From contig NZ_VZOT01000001.1 in NCBI RefSeq assembly GCF_008801935.1, forward strand, positions 434,001 to 498,000: a stretch of DNA of 64,000 nt. The letters run 5' to 3'. The stretch's first letter is position 1, and every line of letters begins with the position of its first letter. Below the pieces are notes generated by a model. The model saw only the letters and a list, made by a program, of their open reading frames with translations, did not search any database and was not told the DNA's origin. The position numbers and the translations under genes were made by a program. The DNA comes from Comamonas kerstersii (lineage in GTDB: Bacteria > Pseudomonadota > Gammaproteobacteria > Burkholderiales > Burkholderiaceae_C). Below are positions 45,996-54,519 of the stretch, in pieces.

Positions 45996-46991
45996 ATGTT
46001 GGCTTCCAAGACTTTTACCCGCCGCACAGGCATCAAGACTTTGGCTGCAGCGGCTTTGCTGGCCACAGGCATGGGCAGCACACTGGCTCAGGCAGACTTT
46101 CCCAGCAAGCCTCTGACCATGATCGTGCCCTTCTCTGCGGGAGGCACCACCGATATTCTGGCCCGCATCGTCGGACAGGCTCTGGGCCAGGAGCTGGGCG
46201 AGAGCATCATCATCGAGAACAAGCCCGGTGCGGGCGGCAATATTGGCGCACAGCAGGCCGCACGTGCCAAGGCCGATGGCTATACGCTGTTCATGGGCAC
46301 CGTGGGCACACACGCCATCAACCAGTCCCTGTACAAAAAGCTGCCCTACGACCCGCTGAAGGATTTCACGCCACTGAGCCGCGTGGCCACCGTGCCCAAT
46401 CTGCTGGTCGCCCACCCCAGCCGCCCCTACAAGACCGTGCAGGAAATGATTGCCTATGCCAAGGCCAACCCTGGTGATGTGACCTATGGCTCACCCGGCT
46501 CCGGAGCCTCTCCTCACGTGTCTGGCGCGCTGTTCCAGAGCATGACGGGCGCTGAGCTGACGCATATTCCTTACAAGGGCAGTGCCCCGGCTGTGTCTGA
46601 CCTGCTGGGCAACCAGATTGCCGTCATGTTTGACAACATGCCATCGGCCATCCAGCACGTTCGTTCAGGCAAGCTGCGCCCGATTGCCGTGACCACTGCC
46701 AAGCGCTCACCCGAGCTGCCTGATGTACCCACCATCGCCGAAGCAGGTGTACCAGGCTATGAAGCGACATCGTGGTTTGGTCTGTGGGCCCCTGCAGGCA
46801 CGCCGGCCCCTGTGCTGGACAAGCTGCACAGCGCTCTGACCAAGGTGCTCCAGGACCCCGCCGTGGTCAAGAAGATTGCCGACCAGGGTGGTGAAGTAGT
46901 GATTGATACCCCCGCCGAGTTTGAAGCCTTCATCCAGTCCGAAGCCGCCAAGTGGGGCAAGGTCGTGAAAGAGTCTGGCGCTGAGGTGTAA
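45996..46991 (+). CDS. Bug-type (TctC family) periplasmic substrate-binding protein
   Basis: A 331-residue extracytoplasmic solute receptor of the Bug family, which is greatly expanded in betaproteobacteria. It has an N-terminal leader (to about residue 31, ending TLAQA) with a basic RRTG stretch, then FPSKPLTMIVPFSAGGTTDILARIV, IIIENKPGAGGNIGAQQAARAKADGYTLFMG, THIPYKGSAPAVSDLLGNQI and WFGLWAPAGTPAPVLDKL, all family hallmarks. AAGGAGACGTTG precedes the ATG. No TctA/TctB membrane partners are nearby, as for most Bug proteins. The ligand may be an aromatic acid or dicarboxylate, judging only from the pca genes upstream. Confidence 0.9.
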   Translation: MLASKTFTRRTGIKTLAAAALLATGMGSTLAQADFPSKPLTMIVPFSAGGTTDILARIVGQALGQELGESIIIENKPGAGGNIGAQQAARAKADGYTLFMGTVGTHAINQSLYKKLPYDPLKDFTPLSRVATVPNLLVAHPSRPYKTVQEMIAYAKANPGDVTYGSPGSGASPHVSGALFQSMTGAELTHIPYKGSAPAVSDLLGNQIAVMFDNMPSAIQHVRSGKLRPIAVTTAKRSPELPDVPTIAEAGVPGYEATSWFGLWAPAGTPAPVLDKLHSALTKVLQDPAVVKKIADQGGEVVIDTPAEFEAFIQSEAAKWGKVVKESGAEV

Positions 46992-47044
46992 GCGCCATTC
47001 CGGCAGGCCGCCATCTGCCTGCCGTTGTCTCCTCCTGTTTTCAT

Positions 47045-47077
47045 ACGCCGATGTGCTTTCGCCATCGGCGTTTTTTT
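47045..47077 (+). terminator. Intrinsic terminator after the Bug protein gene
   Basis: ACGCCGATG / CATCGGCGT is a nine-pair stem with a nine-base loop followed by TTTTTT. The T run touches the stop codon of the convergent methyltransferase gene at 47076. Confidence 0.88.
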
Positions 47078-47957
47078 AAGGCAGTTTGAAACGTGTTTCG
47101 GCCAGCGCATCGAGGCCGAATTCGGTCAGCAACTGCTGCAGACGCTCTGCCGCACTGCGCTTTTTATGGCCGGTGTAACGCGCCACGATCAGCTCGTTTT
47201 TCATGCTGTGTTCCCAGCCCACCAACTCCGTGACCGTCACCTGATAGCCACAAGCTTCCAGATACAGACAGCGCAGCACATTGGTGATCTGACTGCCCAT
47301 TTCACGCGTGTGAATCGGGTGGCGCCACAGCTCAGCCAGCGGCGTGCGCGACAGGCTCAGGGCCTTGGTCTGGCGCAGGCAGGCTGCCACTTCCGCCTGG
47401 CAGCAGGGCACCAGCACCATGGCCTTGGCTTTTTTCTCCAGGCCAAAGGCAATCGCATCATCCGTGGCGGTATCGCAGGCATGCAAAGCAGTGACCACAT
47501 CAAAGCGCTCGGGCATGAAGTCCGCATGCGTGGACTCTGCCACCGACATGTGCAGGAAATGCATGCGCTCAAAGCCCAGGTCTGCGGCCAGCTTCTGCGA
47601 GGCGTCCACCAGTGGTGCGCGGGTTTCAATGCCGTAGATGCTGCCCTTGCCCTGCGCCTTGAAGTACAGGTCATACAGGATGAAGCCCAGATAGGACTTG
47701 CCAGCCCCGTGGTCAGCCAGGGTGACGGCGTGATCGTTCTCGCCCAGCTCTTTCAGAATGGGTTCAATGAACTGATACAGGTGATACACCTGCTTGAGCT
47801 TGCGGCGCGAGTCCTGGTTGAGCTTGCCGTCACGCGTGAGGATATGCAGCGCCTTGAGCAGCCCAATGCTTTGACCGGGTTTCAGGTCCAGCTGTGCAGC
47901 AATATCCTGCGCAGCCGTCTGCGTCTGGCCTTTGCCAGCCTTGTTGTTTTTCGCCAT
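47076..47957 (-). CDS. SAM-dependent methyltransferase of the Methyltransf_32 type
   Basis: A 293-residue class I methyltransferase-like protein. The SAM-binding motif I is VTLADHGAGKSYLGFILYDLYF, followed by GIETRAPLVDASQKLAADLGF, VVTALHACDTATDDAIAFG and LVPCCQAEVAACL. The ALHACDTATDDA plus PCCQ pattern is that of the Methyltransf_32 family, whose eukaryotic relatives include RRNAD1 and METTL25. The substrate is unknown. An N-terminal extension of about 80 residues is rich in Lys and Gln. It is possibly co-transcribed with the DUF1415 gene eight bases upstream. Confidence 0.82.
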   Translation of the reverse strand: MAKNNKAGKGQTQTAAQDIAAQLDLKPGQSIGLLKALHILTRDGKLNQDSRRKLKQVYHLYQFIEPILKELGENDHAVTLADHGAGKSYLGFILYDLYFKAQGKGSIYGIETRAPLVDASQKLAADLGFERMHFLHMSVAESTHADFMPERFDVVTALHACDTATDDAIAFGLEKKAKAMVLVPCCQAEVAACLRQTKALSLSRTPLAELWRHPIHTREMGSQITNVLRCLYLEACGYQVTVTELVGWEHSMKNELIVARYTGHKKRSAAERLQQLLTEFGLDALAETRFKLP

Positions 47958-47965
47958 TTTTTGAA

Positions 47966-48574
47966 TCAGTGCTTATCTTCAGGGCCGTGGCCAGTCACAG
48001 GGCAACGTGCTGCCACGTCCAGGTCCAGCCAGCCCACAATACCCATGTCTTCCAGCACTTTCATATTGCGCTCATAGATCATTTCGGCTTCTGGAAAAGC
48101 TTCCACAGCCTTGTCGATACTGTCTTCGCGCAGCAGGTGCAGTGTGGGATAGGGTGCACGGTTGGTGCAGTTGGTCACATCGTCCACATCTGTGCCTTCA
48201 AACTGGAACAGCGGGTGGAAGGAAGCGACCTGCAAGATGCCCCCCAGATCCAGCTCTTCCACCATGGCATCTGCGATTTCCAGGAAATCGTTGAAGTCCA
48301 GGAAGTCCTGCAGCGCCTGCGGCAGGATCAGCAAGGTGGTATCGCGCTTTTCCGGCGAAATCTCGGCCAATGCCTCCAGCTCGCGGTGCAGATCCATGGC
48401 CACACCTTCGGCATCGGTGGCCTGGCTCACCACATAGTGGATCTGGCCTTTGACATGCACGCTCTTGGCAAATGGGCACAGATTCAGGCCAATCACGGCC
48501 TTTTCCAGCCAGCGCACCGTATCGGCGATGACGATGTCTTCAGGAAAGGAGCGGTCTGTGGTGGTATCGGTCAT
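47966..48574 (-). CDS. DUF1415 protein
   Basis: A 202-residue cytoplasmic protein matching DUF1415. Landmarks are TVRWLEKAVIGLNLCPFAKSV, TTLLILPQALQDFLDFNDFL, GILQVASFHPLFQFEGTDVDDVTN and NRAPYPTLHLLREDSI. The invariant-looking LCPFA and NRAPYPTLHLLRE are obvious conserved blocks, but no activity is known to me. I start at the ATG at 48574 (MTDTTTDRSF). It precedes the methyltransferase gene closely. Confidence 0.85.
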   Translation of the reverse strand: MTDTTTDRSFPEDIVIADTVRWLEKAVIGLNLCPFAKSVHVKGQIHYVVSQATDAEGVAMDLHRELEALAEISPEKRDTTLLILPQALQDFLDFNDFLEIADAMVEELDLGGILQVASFHPLFQFEGTDVDDVTNCTNRAPYPTLHLLREDSIDKAVEAFPEAEMIYERNMKVLEDMGIVGWLDLDVAARCPVTGHGPEDKH

Positions 48575-48687
48575 GGTTCGACTTCTTTCAGAGCTGTTAA
48601 CACTTCCGGTTGAAACAAGGCACCAGCCCAGACAGTAACGGGTACTGCAGGCAATGCAACAGGGTATCAAGGCCGTGTGAACGGGTC

Positions 48688-48715
48688 TAAAAACAAATGG
48701 GGGCTGCTCGCCCCC
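48688..48715 (-). terminator. Probable terminator of dgt
   Basis: GGGGGC-TGCTC-GCCCCC (48699-48715) forms a six-pair GC-only stem. On the minus strand it is followed by ATTTGTTTTTAG. It lies about 90 bases after the dgt stop. Confidence 0.65.
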
Positions 48716-48806
48716 TTGTGTTGTTGCACGCATTCTAGCCAAGCGCCAGTATTGCTGCTGCCGTATCTCCAGATACGCGCAAATGACAGTACTGCCGTGC
48801 CAGGGA

Positions 48807-49982
48807 CTATCCCAACAGTTTCATCCCTGTGATGCGTTCGTGCTCCTTGGCTGCGTAACGATCTGTCATGCCAGCCACAAAATCTGCGACCGTGCGAGCC
48901 ATGTCAGCCTCGCTCCCGGCCTGCTGTGCTCTTAACGCAAAGCGGGGCTTCATCATGCCTGGCTGCTGCATGTAAGCCGCAAACAGATCACGCACCACCT
49001 GGCGCGCAGCCTCCATGGTCTGCATGACCTGGTCATGGCGGTACAGCGCATGGAACAGAAAGCGCTTGAGCGCCTGGGTCTGCGCCTGCATGTCTGGGCT
49101 GAAGCGCACCAGCGCTTTGCTGCAGGCACGGACCTCATCCACATGGCACACCCCGGCATGCGCAATGTGCTGGCGGGTGCTGTGGATGACGTCATACACC
49201 TGCTCGCTCAGCATGCGGCGAATGGTTTCATAGAGCAGGCGTCGCTGCGCCTCAGGCTCGGCCAGCTGCGGAAAATCTGCCAGCACCTGCGTGTAGAAGC
49301 GCGTAAACAGCGGCACTTCCTGCAACTGCTCCAGCGTAATCAGGCCAGAGCGCACGCCATCGTCTACATCATGTGCGTTGTAGGCAATCGCGTCTGCCAG
49401 ATTCGCCAGCTGCCCCTCCAGCGAAGGCTGACCGCCGTTGAGAAAACGTGCAGCTACGCCACCCGGCTCCTGTGCTTCCAGCTTGAGTGCATTGCTGCGC
49501 GAGCAGTGCTTGAGAATGCCTTCGCGGGTTTCAAAGCTGAGGTTGAGGCCATCGTACTGTGGGTAGCGCTCTTCCAACTGATCCACCACACGCAGGCTTT
49601 GCAGATTGTGCTCAAAGCCGCCAAAGTGCTGCATGCAGGCGTTCAACTCATCCTGACCTGCATGCCCAAATGGGGTGTGTCCCAGATCATGCGCCAGGCA
49701 AATGGCTTCGACCAGATCTTCATTCAGCCCCAACGGCCGTGCTATGGAGCGGCCAAGCTGCGCCACTTCCAGCGAATGCGTCAGACGCGTGCGAAACAGA
49801 TCGCCCTCATGGTTCACAAAGACCTGCGTCTTGTAGACCAGGCGGCGAAAGGCGCTGGAGTGCACGATGCGGTCGCGGTCCCTCTGGTGCTCCGTACGCG
49901 TAGGTGCTGCAGGCTCAGCGTATCTGCGCCCACGCGTAGCGTCGGGCTGACAGGCCCACGGAGACAGCTGAAATGACTGCAT
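48807..49982 (-). CDS. dgt: Deoxyguanosinetriphosphate triphosphohydrolase-like protein
   Basis: An HD-domain dNTP triphosphohydrolase of 391 residues that removes tripolyphosphate from dGTP or related dNTPs. Motifs are TEHQRDRDRIVHSSAFRRLVYKTQVFVNHEGDLFRTRLTHSLEVAQ (metal-ligand His in RLTHS), the HD pair in ICLAHDLGHTPFGHAGQDELN, and ADAIAYNAHDVDDGVRSG. It is the shorter, type 2 length, as in most proteobacteria other than E. coli. It follows aroB and a repeat hairpin. Confidence 0.94.
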   Translation of the reverse strand: MQSFQLSPWACQPDATRGRRYAEPAAPTRTEHQRDRDRIVHSSAFRRLVYKTQVFVNHEGDLFRTRLTHSLEVAQLGRSIARPLGLNEDLVEAICLAHDLGHTPFGHAGQDELNACMQHFGGFEHNLQSLRVVDQLEERYPQYDGLNLSFETREGILKHCSRSNALKLEAQEPGGVAARFLNGGQPSLEGQLANLADAIAYNAHDVDDGVRSGLITLEQLQEVPLFTRFYTQVLADFPQLAEPEAQRRLLYETIRRMLSEQVYDVIHSTRQHIAHAGVCHVDEVRACSKALVRFSPDMQAQTQALKRFLFHALYRHDQVMQTMEAARQVVRDLFAAYMQQPGMMKPRFALRAQQAGSEADMARTVADFVAGMTDRYAAKEHERITGMKLLG

Positions 49983-50007
49983 GCACCCTCCTGAATTTCA
50001 TATAAAA

Positions 50008-50049
50008 AATGGCTACAGCGCTTGTCACACAAGCGCTGAATGCTCTTTT
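50008..50049. repeat. CAAGCGCT paired repeat, short hairpin form (bidirectional terminator)
   Basis: CAGCGCTTGT (50016-50025) and ACAAGCGCTG (50029-50038) form a perfect ten-pair stem with a three-base loop. An A run lies on the left (AAAAAA) and a T run on the right (TTTTT), so it can terminate on either strand. It lies between aroB and dgt and touches the aroB stop. Confidence 0.88.
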
Positions 50050-51179
50050 TATTGCGTCTGAATGCCTACCCCCTGCGTACAGCAGGTATCAATCACCTCA
50101 CGCACCAGGGCATCCGGTGCCGAGCGCAATACGGCCTTGCCTGGTCCGTCTATCAGTATGAAACGAATCGCGCCTGCTTCGGCCTTTTTGTCCACCCGCA
50201 TGTGCTCCAGATAGGCACCCGCATTGTCTGCAGCATCAATGACCGCACCACGGGTTGGCAGGCCTGCACGTTCAATCAGGCGCGTGAGGCGCTGCACAAA
50301 CTCGGCATCGACCAAGCCCAGCCGTTGCGACAGATGCGCGGCCATGACCATGCCAGCGCCCACACCCTCACCATGCAGCCAGTTGCCATAGCCCATGCCC
50401 GCTTCAATCGCATGACCAAAGGTGTGGCCGAAATTCAGGATAGCGCGCAGGCCGGCTTCCTTTTCATCCTGACCGACCACCCATGCCTTGATTTCCACGC
50501 TGCGCTTGACGGCATGCAGCAGTGCCTGACGGTCGAGACGGCGCAGGTCGTCGATGTGGGCCTCCAGCCATTCAAAGAAGGCCATGTCCGCAATCGGGCC
50601 GTATTTGATGATTTCAGCCAGCCCCGCCGAGACTTCGCGCGCTGGCAGCGTGTCAAGCGAAGCCAGATCACACACCACCAGCTGGGGCTGATAGAAGGCG
50701 CCAATCATGTTCTTGCCCAGCGGGTGATTGATAGCAGTCTTTCCGCCCACGCTGGAGTCCACCTGCGACAGCAGCGTGGTCGGGACCTGCACAAAGGGCA
50801 CGCCACGCATGTAGCAGGCTGCTGCAAAGCCCGTCATATCGCCAATCACACCGCCACCCAGTGCAAACAGCACGGTCTTGCGGTCGCAGCCATGGCCCAG
50901 CAATGCATCAAAAATCTGGTTCAGCGTCTGCCAGTCCTTGTACGCCTCCCCATCAGGCAGTACTACGGTATGTACGTGGGCATATTTGGCTGCCAGTGCT
51001 GCCTGAAGCTGGGCCGCATATAAAGGCTGCACCGTCACATTGGTCACGATCACGGCCTGCGCAGCACTGGGACAGCCAGCAAACGTAGCAGCCTGCTGCA
51101 GCACATCCGCTGCAATCACGATGGGGTAGGAACGGTCGCCTAAATCAATCTGAACGGTCTGACTCGAATGTGTGGTCAC
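50049..51179 (-). CDS. aroB: 3-dehydroquinate synthase
   Basis: AroB closes the ring of DAHP to 3-dehydroquinate, step two of the shikimate pathway. The 376-residue enzyme has [37 protein letters not shown], the NAD/phosphate segment [48 protein letters not shown], and the zinc-ligand histidines in [10 protein letters not shown] and [14 protein letters not shown]. It follows aroK by about 95 bases, in the common pilQ-aroK-aroB order. Confidence 0.96.
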   Translation of the reverse strand: MTTHSSQTVQIDLGDRSYPIVIAADVLQQAATFAGCPSAAQAVIVTNVTVQPLYAAQLQAALAAKYAHVHTVVLPDGEAYKDWQTLNQIFDALLGHGCDRKTVLFALGGGVIGDMTGFAAACYMRGVPFVQVPTTLLSQVDSSVGGKTAINHPLGKNMIGAFYQPQLVVCDLASLDTLPAREVSAGLAEIIKYGPIADMAFFEWLEAHIDDLRRLDRQALLHAVKRSVEIKAWVVGQDEKEAGLRAILNFGHTFGHAIEAGMGYGNWLHGEGVGAGMVMAAHLSQRLGLVDAEFVQRLTRLIERAGLPTRGAVIDAADNAGAYLEHMRVDKKAEAGAIRFILIDGPGKAVLRSAPDALVREVIDTCCTQGVGIQTQ

Positions 51180-51273
51180 GGCATGCTCTCGTTAAACCAA
51201 CAAGGCCGTATGCGGCCTTGCTGAAGAAAATCCATCACGTTGCACAGCAAATGCTGGCAGTTTTTTTATAACT

Positions 51274-51825
51274 TTAATCGCCCAGTGCTTCGCAACATCC
51301 TGTGCTGGGCAACAGGCCGGCCAGCTCGGCCTGCATGCAGATTTTGCGGCTGAGCTGGGTGGGGTTCTGCCGGACAGCATCCACCACGTAATGCGCTGTC
51401 TCCAGATACAGCGGTCCACGCGCCTGCTGCAGCTCTTTCAGGCGCTTGAGCGGGTCTTCACCCTGCATCAAGGGACGTGTCGTGTCATTGCGCAACCGCC
51501 GTGCAATATCTTCCGGCAAAGCTTGCAGGTAAAACACTGTGCTGTGCGCCTTCAATGCCTGGCGATTTTCTGGACGCAAGACAGCACCGCCACCCGTCGA
51601 CAGCACGCAGCGCTCCGACAGCTGCAGCAGCTCTGCCAGCACCTGTGTCTCGATATCACGAAATGCTGCCTCACCATGCGCTGCAAAAAACTCACGAATG
51701 CTGCAGCCAATGCGCTGCTCAATCGCATGGTCCACATCCACAAAACGCAGCTTCCAAGCCTTGGCCAGCTGTCGGCCAATCGTGGACTTTCCGGAGCCTG
51801 GCAGGCCGATAAGAGAAAAATGCAC
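51274..51825 (-). CDS. aroK: Shikimate kinase
   Basis: AroK phosphorylates shikimate. From a GTG at 51825 with AGGAAG upstream the product has 183 residues: VHFSLIGLPGSGKSTIGRQ (Walker A at 7-15), FVDVDHAIEQRIGCSIREFF (the shikimate-binding aspartates), CVLSTGGGAVLRPENR and the lid region NDTTRPLMQGEDPLKRLKEL with its catalytic arginine. No ATG gives the family length; further upstream the frame would run into pilQ. It lies about 70 bases after pilQ. Confidence 0.94.
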   Translation of the reverse strand: MHFSLIGLPGSGKSTIGRQLAKAWKLRFVDVDHAIEQRIGCSIREFFAAHGEAAFRDIETQVLAELLQLSERCVLSTGGGAVLRPENRQALKAHSTVFYLQALPEDIARRLRNDTTRPLMQGEDPLKRLKELQQARGPLYLETAHYVVDAVRQNPTQLSRKICMQAELAGLLPSTGCCEALGD

Positions 51826-51895
51826 AGCAACTTCCTGATTCAGATGCACAAAGACCGCCAGAAGGCGGTCTTTGATTGTCACCGACAAATACGGA

Positions 51896-53974
51896 TTAAT
51901 TGCTGACGACTGCATCCGCCACCATGCGTGGCGTGATGAAAACCAGCATTTCGCGTTTGGAGGTCTCACGCGTACGGCTCTTAAACAGATTGCCGACAAC
52001 GGGAATATCCCCCAGTCCCGGCACCTTGTTGACCTGGTTGGACTCTTCCATTTCAAAAATACCGCCAATCACCACGGTGCCACCGTTTTCCACCAGCACT
52101 TCGGTTTCCACACGTTTGGTGTCAATCATGGGCACGCCGGTATTGGTCCACCCGCCTACGGCATCCTTGTTCACCTTGAGCGTCAAAATAATGTTGCCTT
52201 CAGGTGTGATCTGGGGCTTGACCTGCAGACGCAGCTCGGCCTTCTTGAAAGAAGTCGTGCTGGCGCCATTGGGAGCGGTTTCCGAATACGGCACTTCCGT
52301 ACCCTGTGCAATTTCGGCCTCCTTCTGGTCAGCGGTCAGCAGCCGAGGGCTGGAAATCACACGGCCTGCGCCTTCGGCCTCCATGGCAGAGAGCTCCAGC
52401 GACAAAAAGCGCGTCATGGAAGAATTAAAAACACTCAGCGCCAGCGATGCTGGGTCACCACCTGTAGACAGGCCTGCAGGCAGATTCACAAACGGTGCAT
52501 CACTCTTGGTACCGTAACTGGAATACTGGCTGCCAATGCTGCCACGGCCTGCACGGTTGTAGCCCCCGCCGAACTTGACGCCCAGCGAACGGCCAAAGCT
52601 GTCACGCGCGTCCACAATGCGCGCTTCAATCAGGACTTGGCGTACAGGGATATCCAGCTTCTTGATCAGCTGGGCAATTTCTTCCAGCTTGCTGGGAATA
52701 TCGGTCACAAACAGCTGATTGGTGCGCGCTTCTGCAATGGCAGAGCCACGGGGTGACAGGAAACGCGTGCTGGCCTCGCTGTTGCCACTGTTGTCTGCAA
52801 TCTGGTTCTTGATGTCTTCTGCCTTGGCATAGTTGATCTGAAAGCCCTGTGTACGCAGAGGTTCCAGCTGCTCAATGGCACGTGCTGCTTCAAAGTCACG
52901 TTTGGCGCGCTCATCAATCTCATCTTTGGGGGCAATCCACAGCACATTGCCGTTTTTCTTCATGCCCAGGCCCTTGGCCTCCATGATGATGTTCAGCGCC
53001 TGATCCCAAGGCACGTCCTTCAGACGCAAAGTCAGAGAGCCGCCCACAGTGTCCGACGTCACGATGTTGAAATTCGTAAAGTCAGCAATCACCTGCAGCA
53101 AGGCGCGCACATCGATATTCTGAAAATTCAGCGACAGGCGCTCACCGGTGAAACCTGGCCCTTGGCTCAGCTTGTTCGGATCAACCTTCTTGGGACGGAC
53201 TTCCAGCACAAACTGCTCATCACTCTGATAGGCACTGTGCACCCAGTCGCCTGTGGCTTCGACCTGCAGACGCACACGATCACCATTCTGGCTGGCCGTA
53301 ATCATCTGCACCGGTGTGGCAAAGTCAACCACATCGAGGCGTCTGCGCAGCTCAGCAGGCAAGCTGGAATTGAGCAGATCAATCGTCAGGCCCTTGCCTT
53401 CCTTGCGCACATCGGCATTCACCATGGCCGATCCCAGATCAACCACCAGGCGCCCTGCACCATCGCTTCCACGACGGAAATCAATGTTTTTCAAAGCCCC
53501 AGGCGTGCTTGCATCCACCTCTTTGCTGGCCAGATGCTGACGCATGGTCGATTGCAGCGGCGCAATCGTCGACGCCGTACGTTTGACTGGATCCAGAAAC
53601 ACCAGAATGCCATTGCCATCTACCTGCGTCCGGTAAGTCGTGGGGGCTTTCAGATTCAGCACCACGCGCGTGCGTCCTGTGCCCTCAACCACATTCACCG
53701 TATCCAGGTTGCCCTGCTGCAAATCCACCAGAGACTGCCCCATGGCGTTCGTGGCACCGGGCAAATCCAATGCAATGCGTGCAGGTGACTGAATGGCAAA
53801 ACCTGTCACGGCATCTTTCAGCGGTTCCGACAGTTCAATACGAACCACCTCTCCACCGCCTTGCTGCGAGCCAGACACAGCCTGCACGCTGGCAGCCCAT
53901 GCCGCAGCGCCCGTACACACCAGGATCGGAGCCAGCGCCCAGCGAACAGGTATCAAGATTTTCTTCTCTAGCAT
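51896..53974 (-). CDS. pilQ: Type IV pilus secretin PilQ
   Basis: PilQ is the outer-membrane secretin ring through which type IV pili pass. The 692-residue precursor has an N-terminal leader (to about residue 29), two AMIN-like domains, a secretin N0/STN region (LSLNFQNIDVRALLQVIADFTNFNIV), an N1-type domain and the C-terminal secretin core: VLIEARIVDARDSFGRSLGVKFGG, EGAGRVISSPRLLTADQKEAEIAQGTEVPY, LVENGGTVVIGGIFE and GDIPVVGNLFKSR. The ATG at 53974 overlaps the pilP stop. Confidence 0.96.
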   Translation of the reverse strand: MLEKKILIPVRWALAPILVCTGAAAWAASVQAVSGSQQGGGEVVRIELSEPLKDAVTGFAIQSPARIALDLPGATNAMGQSLVDLQQGNLDTVNVVEGTGRTRVVLNLKAPTTYRTQVDGNGILVFLDPVKRTASTIAPLQSTMRQHLASKEVDASTPGALKNIDFRRGSDGAGRLVVDLGSAMVNADVRKEGKGLTIDLLNSSLPAELRRRLDVVDFATPVQMITASQNGDRVRLQVEATGDWVHSAYQSDEQFVLEVRPKKVDPNKLSQGPGFTGERLSLNFQNIDVRALLQVIADFTNFNIVTSDTVGGSLTLRLKDVPWDQALNIIMEAKGLGMKKNGNVLWIAPKDEIDERAKRDFEAARAIEQLEPLRTQGFQINYAKAEDIKNQIADNSGNSEASTRFLSPRGSAIAEARTNQLFVTDIPSKLEEIAQLIKKLDIPVRQVLIEARIVDARDSFGRSLGVKFGGGYNRAGRGSIGSQYSSYGTKSDAPFVNLPAGLSTGGDPASLALSVFNSSMTRFLSLELSAMEAEGAGRVISSPRLLTADQKEAEIAQGTEVPYSETAPNGASTTSFKKAELRLQVKPQITPEGNIILTLKVNKDAVGGWTNTGVPMIDTKRVETEVLVENGGTVVIGGIFEMEESNQVNKVPGLGDIPVVGNLFKSRTRETSKREMLVFITPRMVADAVVSN

Positions 53975-54519
53975 CAATTGCCCCCCTCTTGCAGATCAAG
54001 CGTTGCCATTCGTTCCACCCAATCTCCGGCGGCATCCTGAACAACTTCCCTCAGCTTGATACTGTTCTCTTCAATTTGAACAATGCGGCCATAGTTCTGG
54101 CCCAGATAATTACCTACACCCACTTGATAAATCAACTGGTTGACCCTCAGCAAAGCAATGCGCTGATTGCCTTTTTTCAGGCTGCCAACCATGGTGACGC
54201 TGTCCAGCGGATAGCTTTCCAGTTCTTCCTTGCGGCGATTTTGTTCAGCCGTCAGCAATGCTGTATTTGCCGTATTTTTCTCTGTTTCCCTGCGCAATAC
54301 CTGCGTCAGCTTCAGCATATTGAAGGGATCCATTTCCGTGGAAGCTTCATAAGCCTGTGGCAGAAAAACGGATGGCTCTTTCAGAGGCTGTACTCTGGGC
54401 TTTGCCATGGATTTCTGTACCCCAATCCACTCATGCAAATCTTCATGCTCAGATCCGAAACAGCCCGCCAGCATGGAAGATGCCAACAATGCCAAGAAAA
54501 TCGTTTTTCCGCGCATCAT
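53974..54519 (-). CDS. pilP: Type IV pilus assembly lipoprotein PilP
   Basis: PilP links the inner-membrane PilN/PilO pair to the PilQ secretin. The 181-residue precursor has a lipoprotein leader with LAGC (Cys20), then the characteristic domain with DSVTMVGSLKKGNQRIALLRV, IYQVGVGNYLGQNYGRIVQIEENSIKLREVVQD and the final WVERMATLDLQEGGN. It overlaps pilO upstream (stop within ATGATG) and pilQ downstream. Confidence 0.95.
   Translation of the reverse strand: MMRGKTIFLALLASSMLAGCFGSEHEDLHEWIGVQKSMAKPRVQPLKEPSVFLPQAYEASTEMDPFNMLKLTQVLRRETEKNTANTALLTAEQNRRKEELESYPLDSVTMVGSLKKGNQRIALLRVNQLIYQVGVGNYLGQNYGRIVQIEENSIKLREVVQDAAGDWVERMATLDLQEGGN

Noticed and set aside
46992-47040. Inverted repeat around CGGCAGG / CCTGCCG as the terminator of the Bug gene
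   Set aside because: It lacks a T run; the hairpin at 47045-47077 with a clear T run is the better candidate.
7741-50049. The CAAGCGCT repeats as REP elements mobilised by the RAYT gene at 41478
   Set aside because: No copy flanks the RAYT gene, no GTAG-type foot tetranucleotide was evident, and the RAYT metal motif is altered; I see no link beyond co-occurrence.
51199-51221. Inverted repeat CAAGGCCG / CGGCCTTG between aroK and aroB as a terminator
   Set aside because: The stem is good but the minus-strand sequence after it lacks a U run, and aroB follows in the same operon.
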